Below are positions 7,321 to 14,789 of a stretch of 14,885 bases of DNA, piece by piece; position 1 is the stretch's first letter, and each line of letters opens with the position of its first letter. The position numbers were made by a program, and so were the translations under genes. The notes under the pieces were generated by a model that ran no database searches, was not told the origin of the DNA, and was given only the letters and a program-made list of their open reading frames with translations. The DNA is from an uncultured beta proteobacterium (lineage in GTDB: Bacteria; Pseudomonadota; Gammaproteobacteria; Burkholderiales; Burkholderiaceae_C): the NCBI GenBank assembly GCA_903920405.1, contig CAIXMC010000124.1:1-14885 (forward strand). The letters are read 5' to 3'.

Positions 7321-7819
7321 ATGACTTTTGAACGCCAGGTTTATGTTTATCTACAGCTCCCCGGCACCTTGACCACCATTCCCGCAGCGCTGCTCAAGGT
7401 GCAAACCTTGCCAGACGGCAGCTTGGTCGGGCGCTTTCGGTATGGCGACCGCTACCTGCGACGGCACGATGCCGTGGCGCTTGACCCGTTTCAGTTGCCA
7501 CTGGACAAAACCGTTTTTGAATTTACACAGCATCAGGGCATTCCCTCTGCCGTTCGTGACAGTGCGCCAGACGCGTGGGGGCGGCGTGTGATTGAACATC
7601 AACTCGAACGCAGCGCCCAAGAATTGCATGAAATCGATTACTTGCTGCACGGTCCCCAGGACGGGGCAGGCTGTTTGAGTTTTGGACTCAACGCTGCCCC
7701 ACCTGCACCCCAACGCCCGTATAACCGCACGTACCAACTGTCCGGTCTGATCGCAGCCACACAAGCCATTGAATCGGGCCAATCAACTGAAGGCCTGGCC
7801 ATTGCTGGACTGCCACAGT
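7321..7819 (+). pseudogene. HipA-like kinase/toxin, N-terminal fragment truncated at the CRISPR array
   Basis: About 166 codons match the N-terminal portion of HipA-family proteins: VYVYLQLPG at the start, the AVALDPFQLPL and VRDSAPDAWGRRVIE segments, then EIDYLLHGPQDGAG and LIAATQAIE. Full HipA proteins exceed 400 residues and carry the Ser/Thr kinase core in the missing part, so this fragment cannot be catalytic. Homology stops within a few codons of the first CRISPR repeat at 7820. The frame stays open to 8067, but those codons are only repeats, spacers and leader. No HipB-like antitoxin gene precedes it, although HipA of this subtype may be encoded alone. CRISPR transcription from the leader would run antisense into this fragment. 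Confidence 0.8.
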
Positions 7820-7999
7820 GTTTCAATCCACGCCCTCCATTTCTGGCGGGCGAATCGCTGATCGAAATTGACGAAAACCTTTGTCGTGCTGTTTCAATCC
7901 ACGCCCTCCATTTCTGGCGGGCGAATCGTGACACGTTAGCCCGATTATCCGCGGGTGCGAATGTTTCAATCCACGCCCTCCATTTCTGGCGGGCGAATC
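7820..7999 (-). CRISPR. Short CRISPR array, three 37-nt repeats and two spacers
   Basis: Three identical repeats lie at 7820-7856, 7891-7927 and 7963-7999. On the plus strand each begins GTTTCAATCCACGCCC and ends GGCGGGCGAATC. Read on the minus strand they end in GTGGATTGAAAC, the 3' handle typical of Type I-C, and can fold with a CGCCC/GGGCG stem. Spacers are 7857-7890 (34 nt) and 7928-7962 (35 nt). The orientation agrees with the cas operon, and the leader is on the cas2 side. A repeat of 37 nt is longer than the 32 nt usual for I-C. The terminal repeat at 7820 shows no degeneration, which suggests the leader-distal part of the array was cut away rather than eroded. Confidence 0.97.
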
Positions 8000-8223
8000 C
8001 ACTCGCAGGCAATCCATTGATAAAAATTAAATTTCCCGCAAGCCGGCGCGAACTATACCGCATTTAACAGGTCGAACAAACATTTGGCGCTGGCAAAATT
8101 CAAATAGGCCATCAAAATCAGCATTTTACTAAGCACGCGAACCTTGCAGTCAAGATGGCTTCACTTTGGGTTCGCGCAACCAAAATTCACGCCAATGACG
8201 GTTTTCCGACAACAGGACATCTA
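8000..8223 (-). promoter_or_regulatory. CRISPR leader
   Basis: These 224 bases between the cas2 stop and the first repeat carry no supported gene. On the minus strand the region is AT-rich near the array (ATTTAATTTTTATCAATGG about 15-35 bases from the repeat), as is usual for leaders. By position it holds the array promoter and the integration signals for new spacers. Confidence 0.75.
8052..8079 (-). promoter_or_regulatory. Candidate sigma-70 promoter of the CRISPR array
   Basis: On the minus strand TTGTTC (8079-8074) and TATAGT (8057-8052) are 16 bases apart; the -10 box differs from consensus at one position. Transcription would start about 45 bases before the first repeat. No transcript data support it. 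Confidence 0.45.
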
Positions 8224-8514
8224 TCACAACACCAATGGCCCTTCAAAATCCACCGCCTTGAAAACGCCGTGCTCAATCACTTCGAACCCGCGCGTGCCAG
8301 GCATGCGGTACAGGCGCAAACAATCCGTTTTAGGGTCAATTTCAGCCAACAGTTCGCGCTCCAGGGTTTCAAATTTGGCAAGGTCGAGCTGACACTCAAA
8401 CACCGACTTTTGTACCCGCTGTCCGGTGCTTTCGCACACCCGAGCCACTCGGCGTAAGCGGCGGCGACCGGCTTTGGTTTCAGTATTCACGTCATAACAA
8501 ACCAGTATCAGCAT
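8224..8514 (-). CDS. cas2: CRISPR-associated endoribonuclease-fold protein Cas2 (Type I-C)
   Basis: Cas2 forms a dimer bridging two Cas1 dimers in the spacer-integration complex. The 96-residue protein has the family start [16 protein letters not shown] with Asp8 on the first strand of the ferredoxin-like fold, followed by [11 protein letters not shown] and [11 protein letters not shown], all typical of I-C Cas2. The ATG at 8514 is preferred over an upstream in-frame start at 8550 because conserved sequence begins there and a GAGGA-like site precedes it. It is the last gene of the cas operon, 78 bases after cas1, and looks intact. With Cas1 frameshifted it has no working partner encoded here. 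Confidence 0.93.
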   Translation of the reverse strand: MLILVCYDVNTETKAGRRRLRRVARVCESTGQRVQKSVFECQLDLAKFETLERELLAEIDPKTDCLRLYRMPGTRGFEVIEHGVFKAVDFEGPLVL

Positions 8515-8592
8515 AATCCTGGATTCCTCAGTTGACCTTATTATCTTCACTAAACCGTTATGAAAATTGATATTTATTACTTCTCAGGTCAC

Positions 8593-9634
8593 CTACTTCG
8601 CCACAAACGGCACATAGGGCGAGCCGTCTTCACGCAACGCCCGCGCCATCAAGCGGGCCTGCACCAGCGGCACTAGACCAAGCGGCACTGACTGCGCCAG
8701 CAGCGGATGGTTGATTTCATCCTTTTTACGTTCCTGAAATGCCACCACCACCGCTTTGCGCGCATCTGGCTCCAGCGATACACCGCCCCCCTCGCGCAGT
8801 ACAAAGTCCTTGGCCGTTAACTGTCCCCGGTTGATTAGCGTCAATGCCAGTCGGTCTGCCCACGGGCGAAACTCTTCCATCAAATCCAGTGCCAACGCTG
8901 CGCGCCCCGGTCGCAGCGCATGCAAATAGCCAACCTGCGGATCCAGACCGGCGGCTTCCAGTGCGCTGCGGCAGTCATTCATCCATAGTGAATACAGAAA
9001 CGACAGCATGGCGTTGAAACGGTCACGCGGCGGGCGGCGGGTACGCCCATTCATGGCAAACGGTTCACGTTGATCGGCGCGCACCAGCAGGTTCAAGCCG
9101 CTGAAATACTGACGGGCGGCTTCGCCCTCCACTCCGCGCAAGGCATCCAGACTGGACACGCCAGGCAGCGCACGCAGGCTGGCGGCCAAGTCATCAGCAA
9201 GACGGGTTAATACACGGGCTTCTTCTTCAGCCTTGGCTTCGCGGGCGCCACGCTGTAGCACTTGCCGAGTGTTCTTGATTTTGCCCGCGACACTGGCGCG
9301 CGCCATATCCAAAGTGAAAGCCGGGTCGGCCAACCGCTGAAATTGGGCTTGGCGCAGTAATACATTGCCTGACACCGCGCCTTCAAGTCGCGCCTTCAAG
9401 TCGCGCCTTGAAGCGTCCGTTGTTATCGAGCAGCACAAGCGCCACGCCATCCTCAGCCAGCCGGTGCATCAGTGGCGCTGATATGCCAGCATGGCCAAAA
9501 CTCACCACTGAACTCAAATGGTGCAGAGGCACGCGAAGCCGTGTTTCGTGTGCCACCTCCACCCGCAACGTGTCGTTGTCCAGGTGCAAATAGGTGTCTG
9601 CCGTGGTGATGTAAAGGGTGTTAAGGAGTTGCAT
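8593..9634 (-). pseudogene. cas1: CRISPR integrase Cas1 (Type I-C), frameshifted by a 13-bp tandem duplication
   Basis: The first part, from the ATG at 9634, reads MQLLNTLYITTADTYLHLD... and stops after FKARLEGAT. The second frame continues the same protein with KARLEGAVSGNVLLRQAQ and runs to 8593. At 9376-9409 a 13-bp unit (CGCGCCTTCAAGT) occurs twice plus 8 bases of a third copy. Removing one unit restores a single Cas1 reading FKARLEGAVSGNV, as expected for I-C. The C-terminal part keeps the probable metal ligands: Glu in GVEGEAARQYF, His in YLHALRPGR, and the acidic DLMEEF. A working integrase cannot be made without slippage or reversion. The gene follows cas4 with only a few bases between them. 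Confidence 0.92.
9376..9409. repeat. 13-bp tandem duplication (2.6 copies) inside cas1
   Basis: Units lie at 9376-9388 and 9389-9401, with a partial third at 9402-9409. The added 13 bases shift the frame by one. Because the copies are perfect and adjacent, deletion of one unit by replication slippage would restore the gene. Confidence 0.95.
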
Positions 9635-9646
9635 GGGCACAAAATA

Positions 9647-10285
9647 TCAGGCATCAGGGTCAAACAGCGCTGCGCGAGCCGCAACCAAACCCGAATGAGT
9701 GGCTTGCGGCTGGCAACGTTCTTGCAGAGAACAGGCTTTGCAGCGTTTGGCGGCTTGCTGGCCTTGTAGGGGTGGCGGCAATTTCGCTGTTGAGAGCATC
9801 TGGCGAATGTCGCTAGCGGCCTGCACCACATCAGCACGCAGTTGCGCGGTGATGGGCACAATGCGACGGCGCTTGGATGTGGCATAGTAAATGGCACCTT
9901 CGTTGACTGGCTTGTCCATCATGGCTTGCAGACATATAGCCTGCGCGGCCAGTTGCACATCATCACAGGCAGCAATGTCGGCGGCCTTGTTGCGACAGCC
10001 ATGCTTGTATTCAACCGGGTAGGGCACGCCACCCGCCAAAAACTCGACCACATCGGCTTTGCCGATCAAACCCAGTTCGTCATGCCACAAAGGCAAGGCA
10101 CGCTCCACCCGAACCCCTTTGGCGGTTTCAACACCAGGCTGATCTGCCTTGGCATGGACGGCCTGGCCGCGAAGAGTATGGACATTGTCGTCAAACACTT
10201 GCTCCAGATGGATCAATCCACACTGGCGCTTGCAATAGCGCCAATGTTGCAGGGCGGATAGCGAGATGGGTTCGACTTCATCCAT
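9647..10285 (-). CDS. cas4: CRISPR-associated exonuclease Cas4 (Type I-C)
   Basis: Cas4 trims prespacers and selects PAM-bearing ends for the Cas1-Cas2 complex. This 212-residue protein has the RecB-type nuclease core: GKADVVEF with Asp78, PVEYKHG with Glu92 and Lys94, and Q111 in DVQLAAQA. Iron-sulfur cluster cysteines are N-terminal in RYCKRQC (residues 16-22) and C-terminal in CKACSLQERC (182-191). The ATG at 10285 fits the usual family start (DEVEPISLSALQHWRYC); an upstream in-frame TTG at 10303 adds six residues without support. It starts 23 bases after the Bro-N/DinD-like gene and is followed at once by cas1. It appears intact, but acts in a pathway whose integrase is broken. Confidence 0.92.
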   Translation of the reverse strand: MDEVEPISLSALQHWRYCKRQCGLIHLEQVFDDNVHTLRGQAVHAKADQPGVETAKGVRVERALPLWHDELGLIGKADVVEFLAGGVPYPVEYKHGCRNKAADIAACDDVQLAAQAICLQAMMDKPVNEGAIYYATSKRRRIVPITAQLRADVVQAASDIRQMLSTAKLPPPLQGQQAAKRCKACSLQERCQPQATHSGLVAARAALFDPDA

Positions 10286-10308
10286 GAGTGGCTTGATGCA
10301 CAAATGCT

Positions 10309-11160
10309 TTAGGCGCTTTTGGGTGCCTTGATGACTTTGACTGCCTTTGGCTCAGCCGGTGGCAAAAAATTGGCACCGGTCACCACCGACTTGCCGGTCT
10401 GGCTTTCAAGCTGGTTGCGGGCTTGGGCGGAGATGCGGCCACCTGTTTGGGCGGCGGACTTGTTTTCAGCCATGCCGGTGGCCTCTGTGCTTTCAGCAAT
10501 TTGTCGAGTGGATAACTCTGCCAAAGCCGTGAAAATCAACTCGGCCTCGCTCATGTGGTCGCGCAGATTGTGACTGCTCAGGCCTTTCATGTCCTTGTGT
10601 TCGGCCACGCTGACGCCTGACCATTCCTGGTGAATGATGTTGGTCAGAATGGCAAATTCGCTGCCTTTTTTGATGTCGTGCTCACTCCAATAGTCGGTGA
10701 GTTTGTTGCGCGTTTCCTGCCCCGTCATGCGCTGTTGAATCCACTTGTCACTGCGACCATGCTGCTGCCAGGTCTGGCGGGCGCGGTCAAGCGACAGGGC
10801 GGGGTCGGCCATTTCCTGCATACGCTCGTAGCCAACTTTGGCCAACCAGAGTTTGATAGGCTCGGCTTTGGGGCTGGGGATGGACTGGACGATGCGCAGC
10901 AAACTTTCTGCGGTAGCGCAGTCAGTTAGCCGCTGCTTACCGTCCGCTGCAGGCAGTTTCAACTGTCGACAGTTTGTCGACAGTTCAGCCCCGTCTTCAG
11001 ACTTGACGCGTAGCTTCATCTTGAACCAGTAATCGCGAGCGTTTTCACTATCGGTCAGCACTTGTACCACGTCGATCACCGAAAACCACCAGGTTTCGGT
11101 GTTTTCGTCATAGACGCGACGGATGGATTGGCCGTCAAATTGGGTAGGCAGGATTTTCAT
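10309..11160 (-). CDS. Bro-N domain protein with DinD-like C-terminal region (phage antirepressor-like)
   Basis: The 283-residue protein begins with a Bro-N domain (about residues 8-110): WWFSVIDVVQVL, then the conserved ELSTNCRQLKL and ESLLRIVQSIPSPKAEPIKLWLAKVG. The rest matches the DinD-like half of this family: ERMQEMADPALSLDRAR, RNKLTDYWSEH, the NLRDHMSEAELIFTALAE helix, and GGRISAQARNQLESQTGKSV near the end. Bro-N proteins occur in phages as antirepressors; E. coli DinD is a LexA-controlled protein reported to act on RecA filaments. The function here is unknown. It lies in the cas operon between the HicB-like gene (63 bases) and cas4 (23 bases), on the same strand, and is not part of the standard I-C set. 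Its ribosome binding site is weak and I see no LexA box in the short gap upstream. Confidence 0.8.
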   Translation of the reverse strand: MKILPTQFDGQSIRRVYDENTETWWFSVIDVVQVLTDSENARDYWFKMKLRVKSEDGAELSTNCRQLKLPAADGKQRLTDCATAESLLRIVQSIPSPKAEPIKLWLAKVGYERMQEMADPALSLDRARQTWQQHGRSDKWIQQRMTGQETRNKLTDYWSEHDIKKGSEFAILTNIIHQEWSGVSVAEHKDMKGLSSHNLRDHMSEAELIFTALAELSTRQIAESTEATGMAENKSAAQTGGRISAQARNQLESQTGKSVVTGANFLPPAEPKAVKVIKAPKSA

Positions 11161-11223
11161 GGCGATGGTCTTTCAGGGCAGTCGTTGTAATGGGTCAAAG
11201 CTTGGTCATGTGCATTGCTTCTC

Positions 11224-11433
11224 TCAGGCCACCATCAGTTCGTCGCGTACAAAGTGCAAGCGGCGGATCGCTTGAGGTGATTTGCCGTCGTCAAAGTGGC
11301 ACTGCACAGCGTCCTGGATGGCTGCACGCAATTCAGCTTCTGTATCAGCCTCGGTAAAGATCGACTCGCCCAGCGAGTGTGCGGTAAAACCACCCTCGGG
11401 GGCTTGCTCAACGACAAAAATAATCTCGTTCAT
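11224..11433 (-). CDS. Orphan HicB-like antitoxin-type small protein
   Basis: The 69-residue protein reads MNEIIFVVEQAPEGGFTAHSLG followed by TEADTEAELRAAIQDAVQCHF, the partial-RNase-H-like HicB fold in its short form, and ends LHFVRDELMVA. It has no C-terminal DNA-binding domain. In many bacteria such short HicB proteins sit next to a HicA mRNA interferase, but no HicA can be read in the 63 bases before the next gene. Database entries for this family are sometimes mislabelled as a 2-oxoisovalerate dehydrogenase subunit. The ATG follows the cas7 stop by one base, with an AGGAG ribosome binding site placed inside the last cas7 codons, so translation is probably coupled to cas7. A role with the Bro-N/DinD-like neighbour is possible but unproven. 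Confidence 0.75.
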   Translation of the reverse strand: MNEIIFVVEQAPEGGFTAHSLGESIFTEADTEAELRAAIQDAVQCHFDDGKSPQAIRRLHFVRDELMVA

Positions 11434-11434
11434 T

Positions 11435-12235
11435 TCAGCATCTCCTGGTTAAGGTTACGCCCGCTGTGGGCTGGATGGACTGGCCGATAGCCAAACTTTG
11501 ACCGTCAAACAATACCGAGTACGCATCGAAACTACGCGCGACTGCACCCGCTTCGACAGGTTTGACTTGCAGGCGGTCAAATAAGGTGTGAGCTGGGGCG
11601 TTGCCTAACTCACTATCGTGCTTGAACACATACAGCCCGCGTGTGGACATTTCCCCGCGTGCGGCAGAACGGTCGTGATCAAACATTTGCGACAACGCCT
11701 GAAACAGCAATTCAAGATCGTCATCGCCAAAGCCGGTTTGTTTGGCCAAAAAGGATGAAACAAAACCGTGAGCCACATAGACACCATAGGGCACGGTGTG
11801 CTTGCGGCCCATGGTGCGGTTGTCACCCTGCTGTTTTTCAGCTTCAGCTTCGGTAGCAACTGCCATACGGGTGATGGAATGCTCCAGCGCCACAACAGGC
11901 TCGACCGAACGGGCAAAGGTCAGTTGCACCGGGCCGCGCACCTGACCGCAGTTGGTGCCAAGAGACATGACCGCGCCAAAAGTGCGAACGTCAAAGAAGT
12001 TTTGACACATCCACTTTCTTGCCAAACTTACTTCGTCAGCACTGCCTTTGCGCTTTTCTTTAGGTGCCTTTTTCTTTTTGGCATCCGTGGTTTCTGCAGC
12101 ACCAAACATATCACCTTCAGCGGGAGTTTCAGCAGTCGATTCAGCGGCATCGAGTTTCAAAGCGGTATAAGCGCGCTGATTCGCGCAAAAAGTAACCGGC
12201 GCGTTGCTGACGCTCATCCTCAATGTAGAGCGCAA
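11435..12235 (-). pseudogene. cas7: Cas7 (Csd2) of Type I-C, N-terminus deleted and fused out of frame to cas5
   Basis: Cas7 forms the helical backbone of the I-C Cascade along the crRNA. Recognisable Cas7 sequence starts near 12181 with NQRAYTALKLD and continues through FDVRTFGAVMS, GQVRGPVQLTFARSVEPV, EKQQGDNRTMGRKH, VPYGVYVAHGFVSS, DHDRSAARGEMS and KHDSELGNAPAHTLFD to a normal end at 11435. About the first 70-75 residues of a typical Cas7 (around 285 in total), including its NPNGD-type beginning, are absent. The open frame upstream of 12181 is cas5 sequence read in another frame, with a TTG at 12235 and an ATG at 12217. An unusual E/K-rich stretch (about residues 28-65) precedes ARKWMCQNF. 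The product, if made, should not build Cascade. Confidence 0.85.
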
Positions 12236-12500
12236 GCAAACCGCTGCCTGCCGTCATGGCCTGCTGCACATTGCGGGTGGATACCACGGCACTGACTTCA
12301 TTGCGTCGCAGGTTCATCCAGCGAATGGGATGAAGCACTTCAACGCGATGCACCCGCCATCGAATCGCCGGCTTCCACAAAATGGCCTCAAAAATGGAAC
12401 GTGCCACCGAGGGGGTCATCACGTCATACGAAACTCGCTCGACCTTCATTTCGGGCCGTGTAAAGCAGGCAAACGGGCCTGAGACTTCAAGACAAGTCAT
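12141..12500 (-). pseudogene. cas5: Cas5 (Cas5d) of Type I-C, C-terminal half deleted
   Basis: In Type I-C this protein both caps the crRNA 5' end and cleaves the pre-crRNA. The N-terminal half is normal: MTCLEVSGPFACFTRPEMKVERVSYDVMTPSVAR (given here as positions 1-34 of the frame) is followed by IFEAILWKPAIRW, LRRNEVSAVVSTRNV and LYIEDERQQRA. Homology ends at about residue 107 of an expected 220-240; the last dozen residues are Cas7 DNA read out of frame. It starts from an ATG with an AAGGA site, 9 bases after the cas3 stop. The junction lies near 12180-12195. Confidence 0.85.
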
Positions 12501-12509
12501 ATCATCCTT

Positions 12510-14789
12510 TCAAACGGTAAAGCCACCCGGGTTATAGACATCATCATACGGTTTTAGACCCAGCACGGGGTCATAAACATTTTCGGCATTCACCTGCACA
12601 TAAAGCCCTGGCATGGGTAGCGTCAAACTGCCTTGCACCAACATCTTGTCAGCTACCCGTTTGTGGATGCTGACGGTGTAGCGCTGGAGCTTGCGCATCA
12701 GCCAGCGTGCAGGGCCAAGAGCAGCCAGCTCACCCAGCAGCTTTTCAATCTCGTCACTGTGCGCTGCATAGCGAACCACAACTGTGGCCATATCCTTGTC
12801 GTCAATCAGACGAAACGCATCGGCAGCAGAGCGAAACTGCACGCCCAGCGTTTTGGGTTGTACCTTGAGCATCGCCACAATGCTTTTGCTGTCCAGATCA
12901 ACGGTGCTGTAAAACTGCTGAAAGTAGCGTGCAAATAAACTGCGCTCCAGCGGGTCAGCATACTGACCGTGCAAAGCACTGACGCAGGATTGTGCCGTCT
13001 TGCGCAAATGTCCTACCGGCGGGGGTTCTGGCGGCACAAAAACCACAACGCGCCCCTTGCCATTCAAACCCCCTTCGCGGTTACAGCGCCCTGCAGCTTG
13101 CGCTATCGAGTCCAGCCCGGCCAGCGCGCGATAGACCACCGGAAAGTCAATATCGACCCCTGCCTCAACCAACTGCGTGCTGACCACACGAAGCGGCTGC
13201 AAGTCGCGCCCCTCACGCTTGGCTAAAAGCCGGGCCTTGATGTGGTCAATAACCGTTTTGCGATGCGCACCGCACATCAGTGCCGACAAATGCAGGGTGC
13301 CAAGTGGCAGCAAGCGATGCAATTCACGGGCGGCTTTGCGGGTGCTGACAATGGCCAGCACGCAGTCTTCGGATTCGATCTGCGTCGCAATTTCAGCCCA
13401 AGGGGTTGGTGTGTTCCAGTCGGGTGGCAGTTCGACCGTCACCCGCTTGAGCGCATCGAACAGGGCATCCGGGTTGTCGATGATTTCACGAACGTTTTCC
13501 AGCCCGCGCAAGTTGTGACTGGCATCAAAATAATCGGTGGAATTAAGGGCAGGCTGGGTGGCGGTACACAGCACCACGGTGACACCGTAGTGCTTAACCA
13601 GCAGATTCAATACATCCAGAATGGGCTGCAAGAATTCGGCTGGCAGTTGCTGCGCTTCATCAAGCACGATGACGCTGCCCACAATGTTATGCAGCTTGCG
13701 ACAGCGTGATGTTTTGGCTGCAAACAAAGACTCGAACAATTGCACGTTGGTGGTGACGACCAGCGGCGCATCCCAGTTTTCGCAAGCCAGACGGCTGCGG
13801 GCAGTTTCACTTTGGTCTGCTGCGTCGGCCTGGCTATGGTGCTCAATCAACACCTCGTCGCCCAATGTTTTGAACACATCACGAAACACGTCGGCAGTTT
13901 GCTCGATGATGCTGGTGTAGGGAATGGCATAGATGACACGGCGCTGGCCATATGCTTGCGCGTGCTGGAGGGCAAACGCCAGACTTGACAGGGTCTTGCC
14001 TCCACCGGTTGGCACGGTCAGCGAAAAGAAACCGGCAGGCAACACCGCCTTCTCTCGGCACTGGCGCAAGATGTCGGCACGCAGCACATTCACGGGCGAC
14101 TGTGTGGCTTGGGCTGCCTTGGCGGCCATGTGTATGTTGAAAGCGGTCAGCATGGCGTCGAGTGTTGGGAAGCCCTCGCGCCGGACAGGTCTGGCCGCAT
14201 CAAAGTGTGCTTCGGTATCCAGAAAATCAGCATCCACCAGGCACGAAAAAAGCAGACGAATCCACAGTGCAAAGCCGGCTGAACCGCCTGGAATATGGCA
14301 TAAATCAGGGACAAAACCACCAGCATCCAGAATGCTCGCCAACGGCTGGGCTGCCAGTGCTTCTTGCAGCTCGGTTTGGCAATCAGCCTGCGCCAACCTT
14401 TCCTTAAGCCCGCCATCCCAGTCATCCAGGCCCGCATGGTGGCCGGCAATCAGGTAAGCCAGCACACGGGCGGCCAGACGACCGTTGGCACCGTGGGTTT
14501 TTTCCAGTATTTGCAAAGCCCACAACGCGCCGGCAGCAGAATGGTTTTTTTCGCGGCCGCCGACTCTGCACTCAATGTGCGCATCATCAGGGTTGTCTGA
14601 CTTTTGCAGGTAGCGTTGAAACCCCGCGCGGTACTTGCCCAAGTCATGCCACAGCCCCGCCTGCCAGGCCCAGCGCTGTGTTTCTGTGCCAGTTTCAAAT
14701 GCCTGTGAAAACCCGGCCGCCATGCTGGCCACAGACCGTAGATGGTGGGAGAGAAGATGCCCACCAGAATGTGCGAAAGACTCTGACAT
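12510..14789 (-). CDS. cas3: CRISPR-associated helicase/nuclease Cas3 (Type I-C)
   Basis: Cas3 is recruited by Cascade to unwind and degrade target DNA. The 759 residues are full length for I-C. The N-terminal HD nuclease shows H7 in FAHSGGH, the HD pair 48-49 in GLWHDLGKYRAGFQRY, H83 in KNHSAAG, GHHAG (116-120) and DADFLDTE (186-193). The SF2 helicase follows: Walker A TVPTGGGKTLSS (258-269), DEAQ (377-380), CTATQP (408-413), VSTQLVEAGVDIDFP (536-550) and QAAGRCNREG (564-573). The ATG is preceded by a strong AGGAGGA site. It is the first gene of the operon, so the operon promoter should lie upstream in or beyond 14790-14885. No frame disruption is seen. Without Cascade it has no visible recruiter, so its retention may be passive or reflect recent decay. 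Confidence 0.96.
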   Translation of the reverse strand: MSESFAHSGGHLLSHHLRSVASMAAGFSQAFETGTETQRWAWQAGLWHDLGKYRAGFQRYLQKSDNPDDAHIECRVGGREKNHSAAGALWALQILEKTHGANGRLAARVLAYLIAGHHAGLDDWDGGLKERLAQADCQTELQEALAAQPLASILDAGGFVPDLCHIPGGSAGFALWIRLLFSCLVDADFLDTEAHFDAARPVRREGFPTLDAMLTAFNIHMAAKAAQATQSPVNVLRADILRQCREKAVLPAGFFSLTVPTGGGKTLSSLAFALQHAQAYGQRRVIYAIPYTSIIEQTADVFRDVFKTLGDEVLIEHHSQADAADQSETARSRLACENWDAPLVVTTNVQLFESLFAAKTSRCRKLHNIVGSVIVLDEAQQLPAEFLQPILDVLNLLVKHYGVTVVLCTATQPALNSTDYFDASHNLRGLENVREIIDNPDALFDALKRVTVELPPDWNTPTPWAEIATQIESEDCVLAIVSTRKAARELHRLLPLGTLHLSALMCGAHRKTVIDHIKARLLAKREGRDLQPLRVVSTQLVEAGVDIDFPVVYRALAGLDSIAQAAGRCNREGGLNGKGRVVVFVPPEPPPVGHLRKTAQSCVSALHGQYADPLERSLFARYFQQFYSTVDLDSKSIVAMLKVQPKTLGVQFRSAADAFRLIDDKDMATVVVRYAAHSDEIEKLLGELAALGPARWLMRKLQRYTVSIHKRVADKMLVQGSLTLPMPGLYVQVNAENVYDPVLGLKPYDDVYNPGGFTV

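Noticed and set aside
7821..8067. Repeated peptide SIHALHFWRAN at the C-terminus of the HipA-like open frame
   Set aside because: It is the in-frame translation of CRISPR repeats; the frame stays open by chance because repeats and spacers lack stops.
8593..9640. Two separate genes in place of one cas1
   Set aside because: Both halves match consecutive parts of Cas1 and a single 13-bp duplication explains the break; the second frame has no ribosome binding site of its own.
10961..10986. Tandem AACTGTCGACA copies and a 14-bp palindrome inside the Bro-N gene
   Set aside because: They encode ELSTNCRQLKL, a conserved Bro-N segment, in the right frame, so coding constraint explains them.
11435..12235. 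A complete, novel 266-residue protein starting at TTG 12235
   Set aside because: Its first 18 residues are Cas5 DNA in another frame and the rest is Cas7; a deletion product is the simpler reading.
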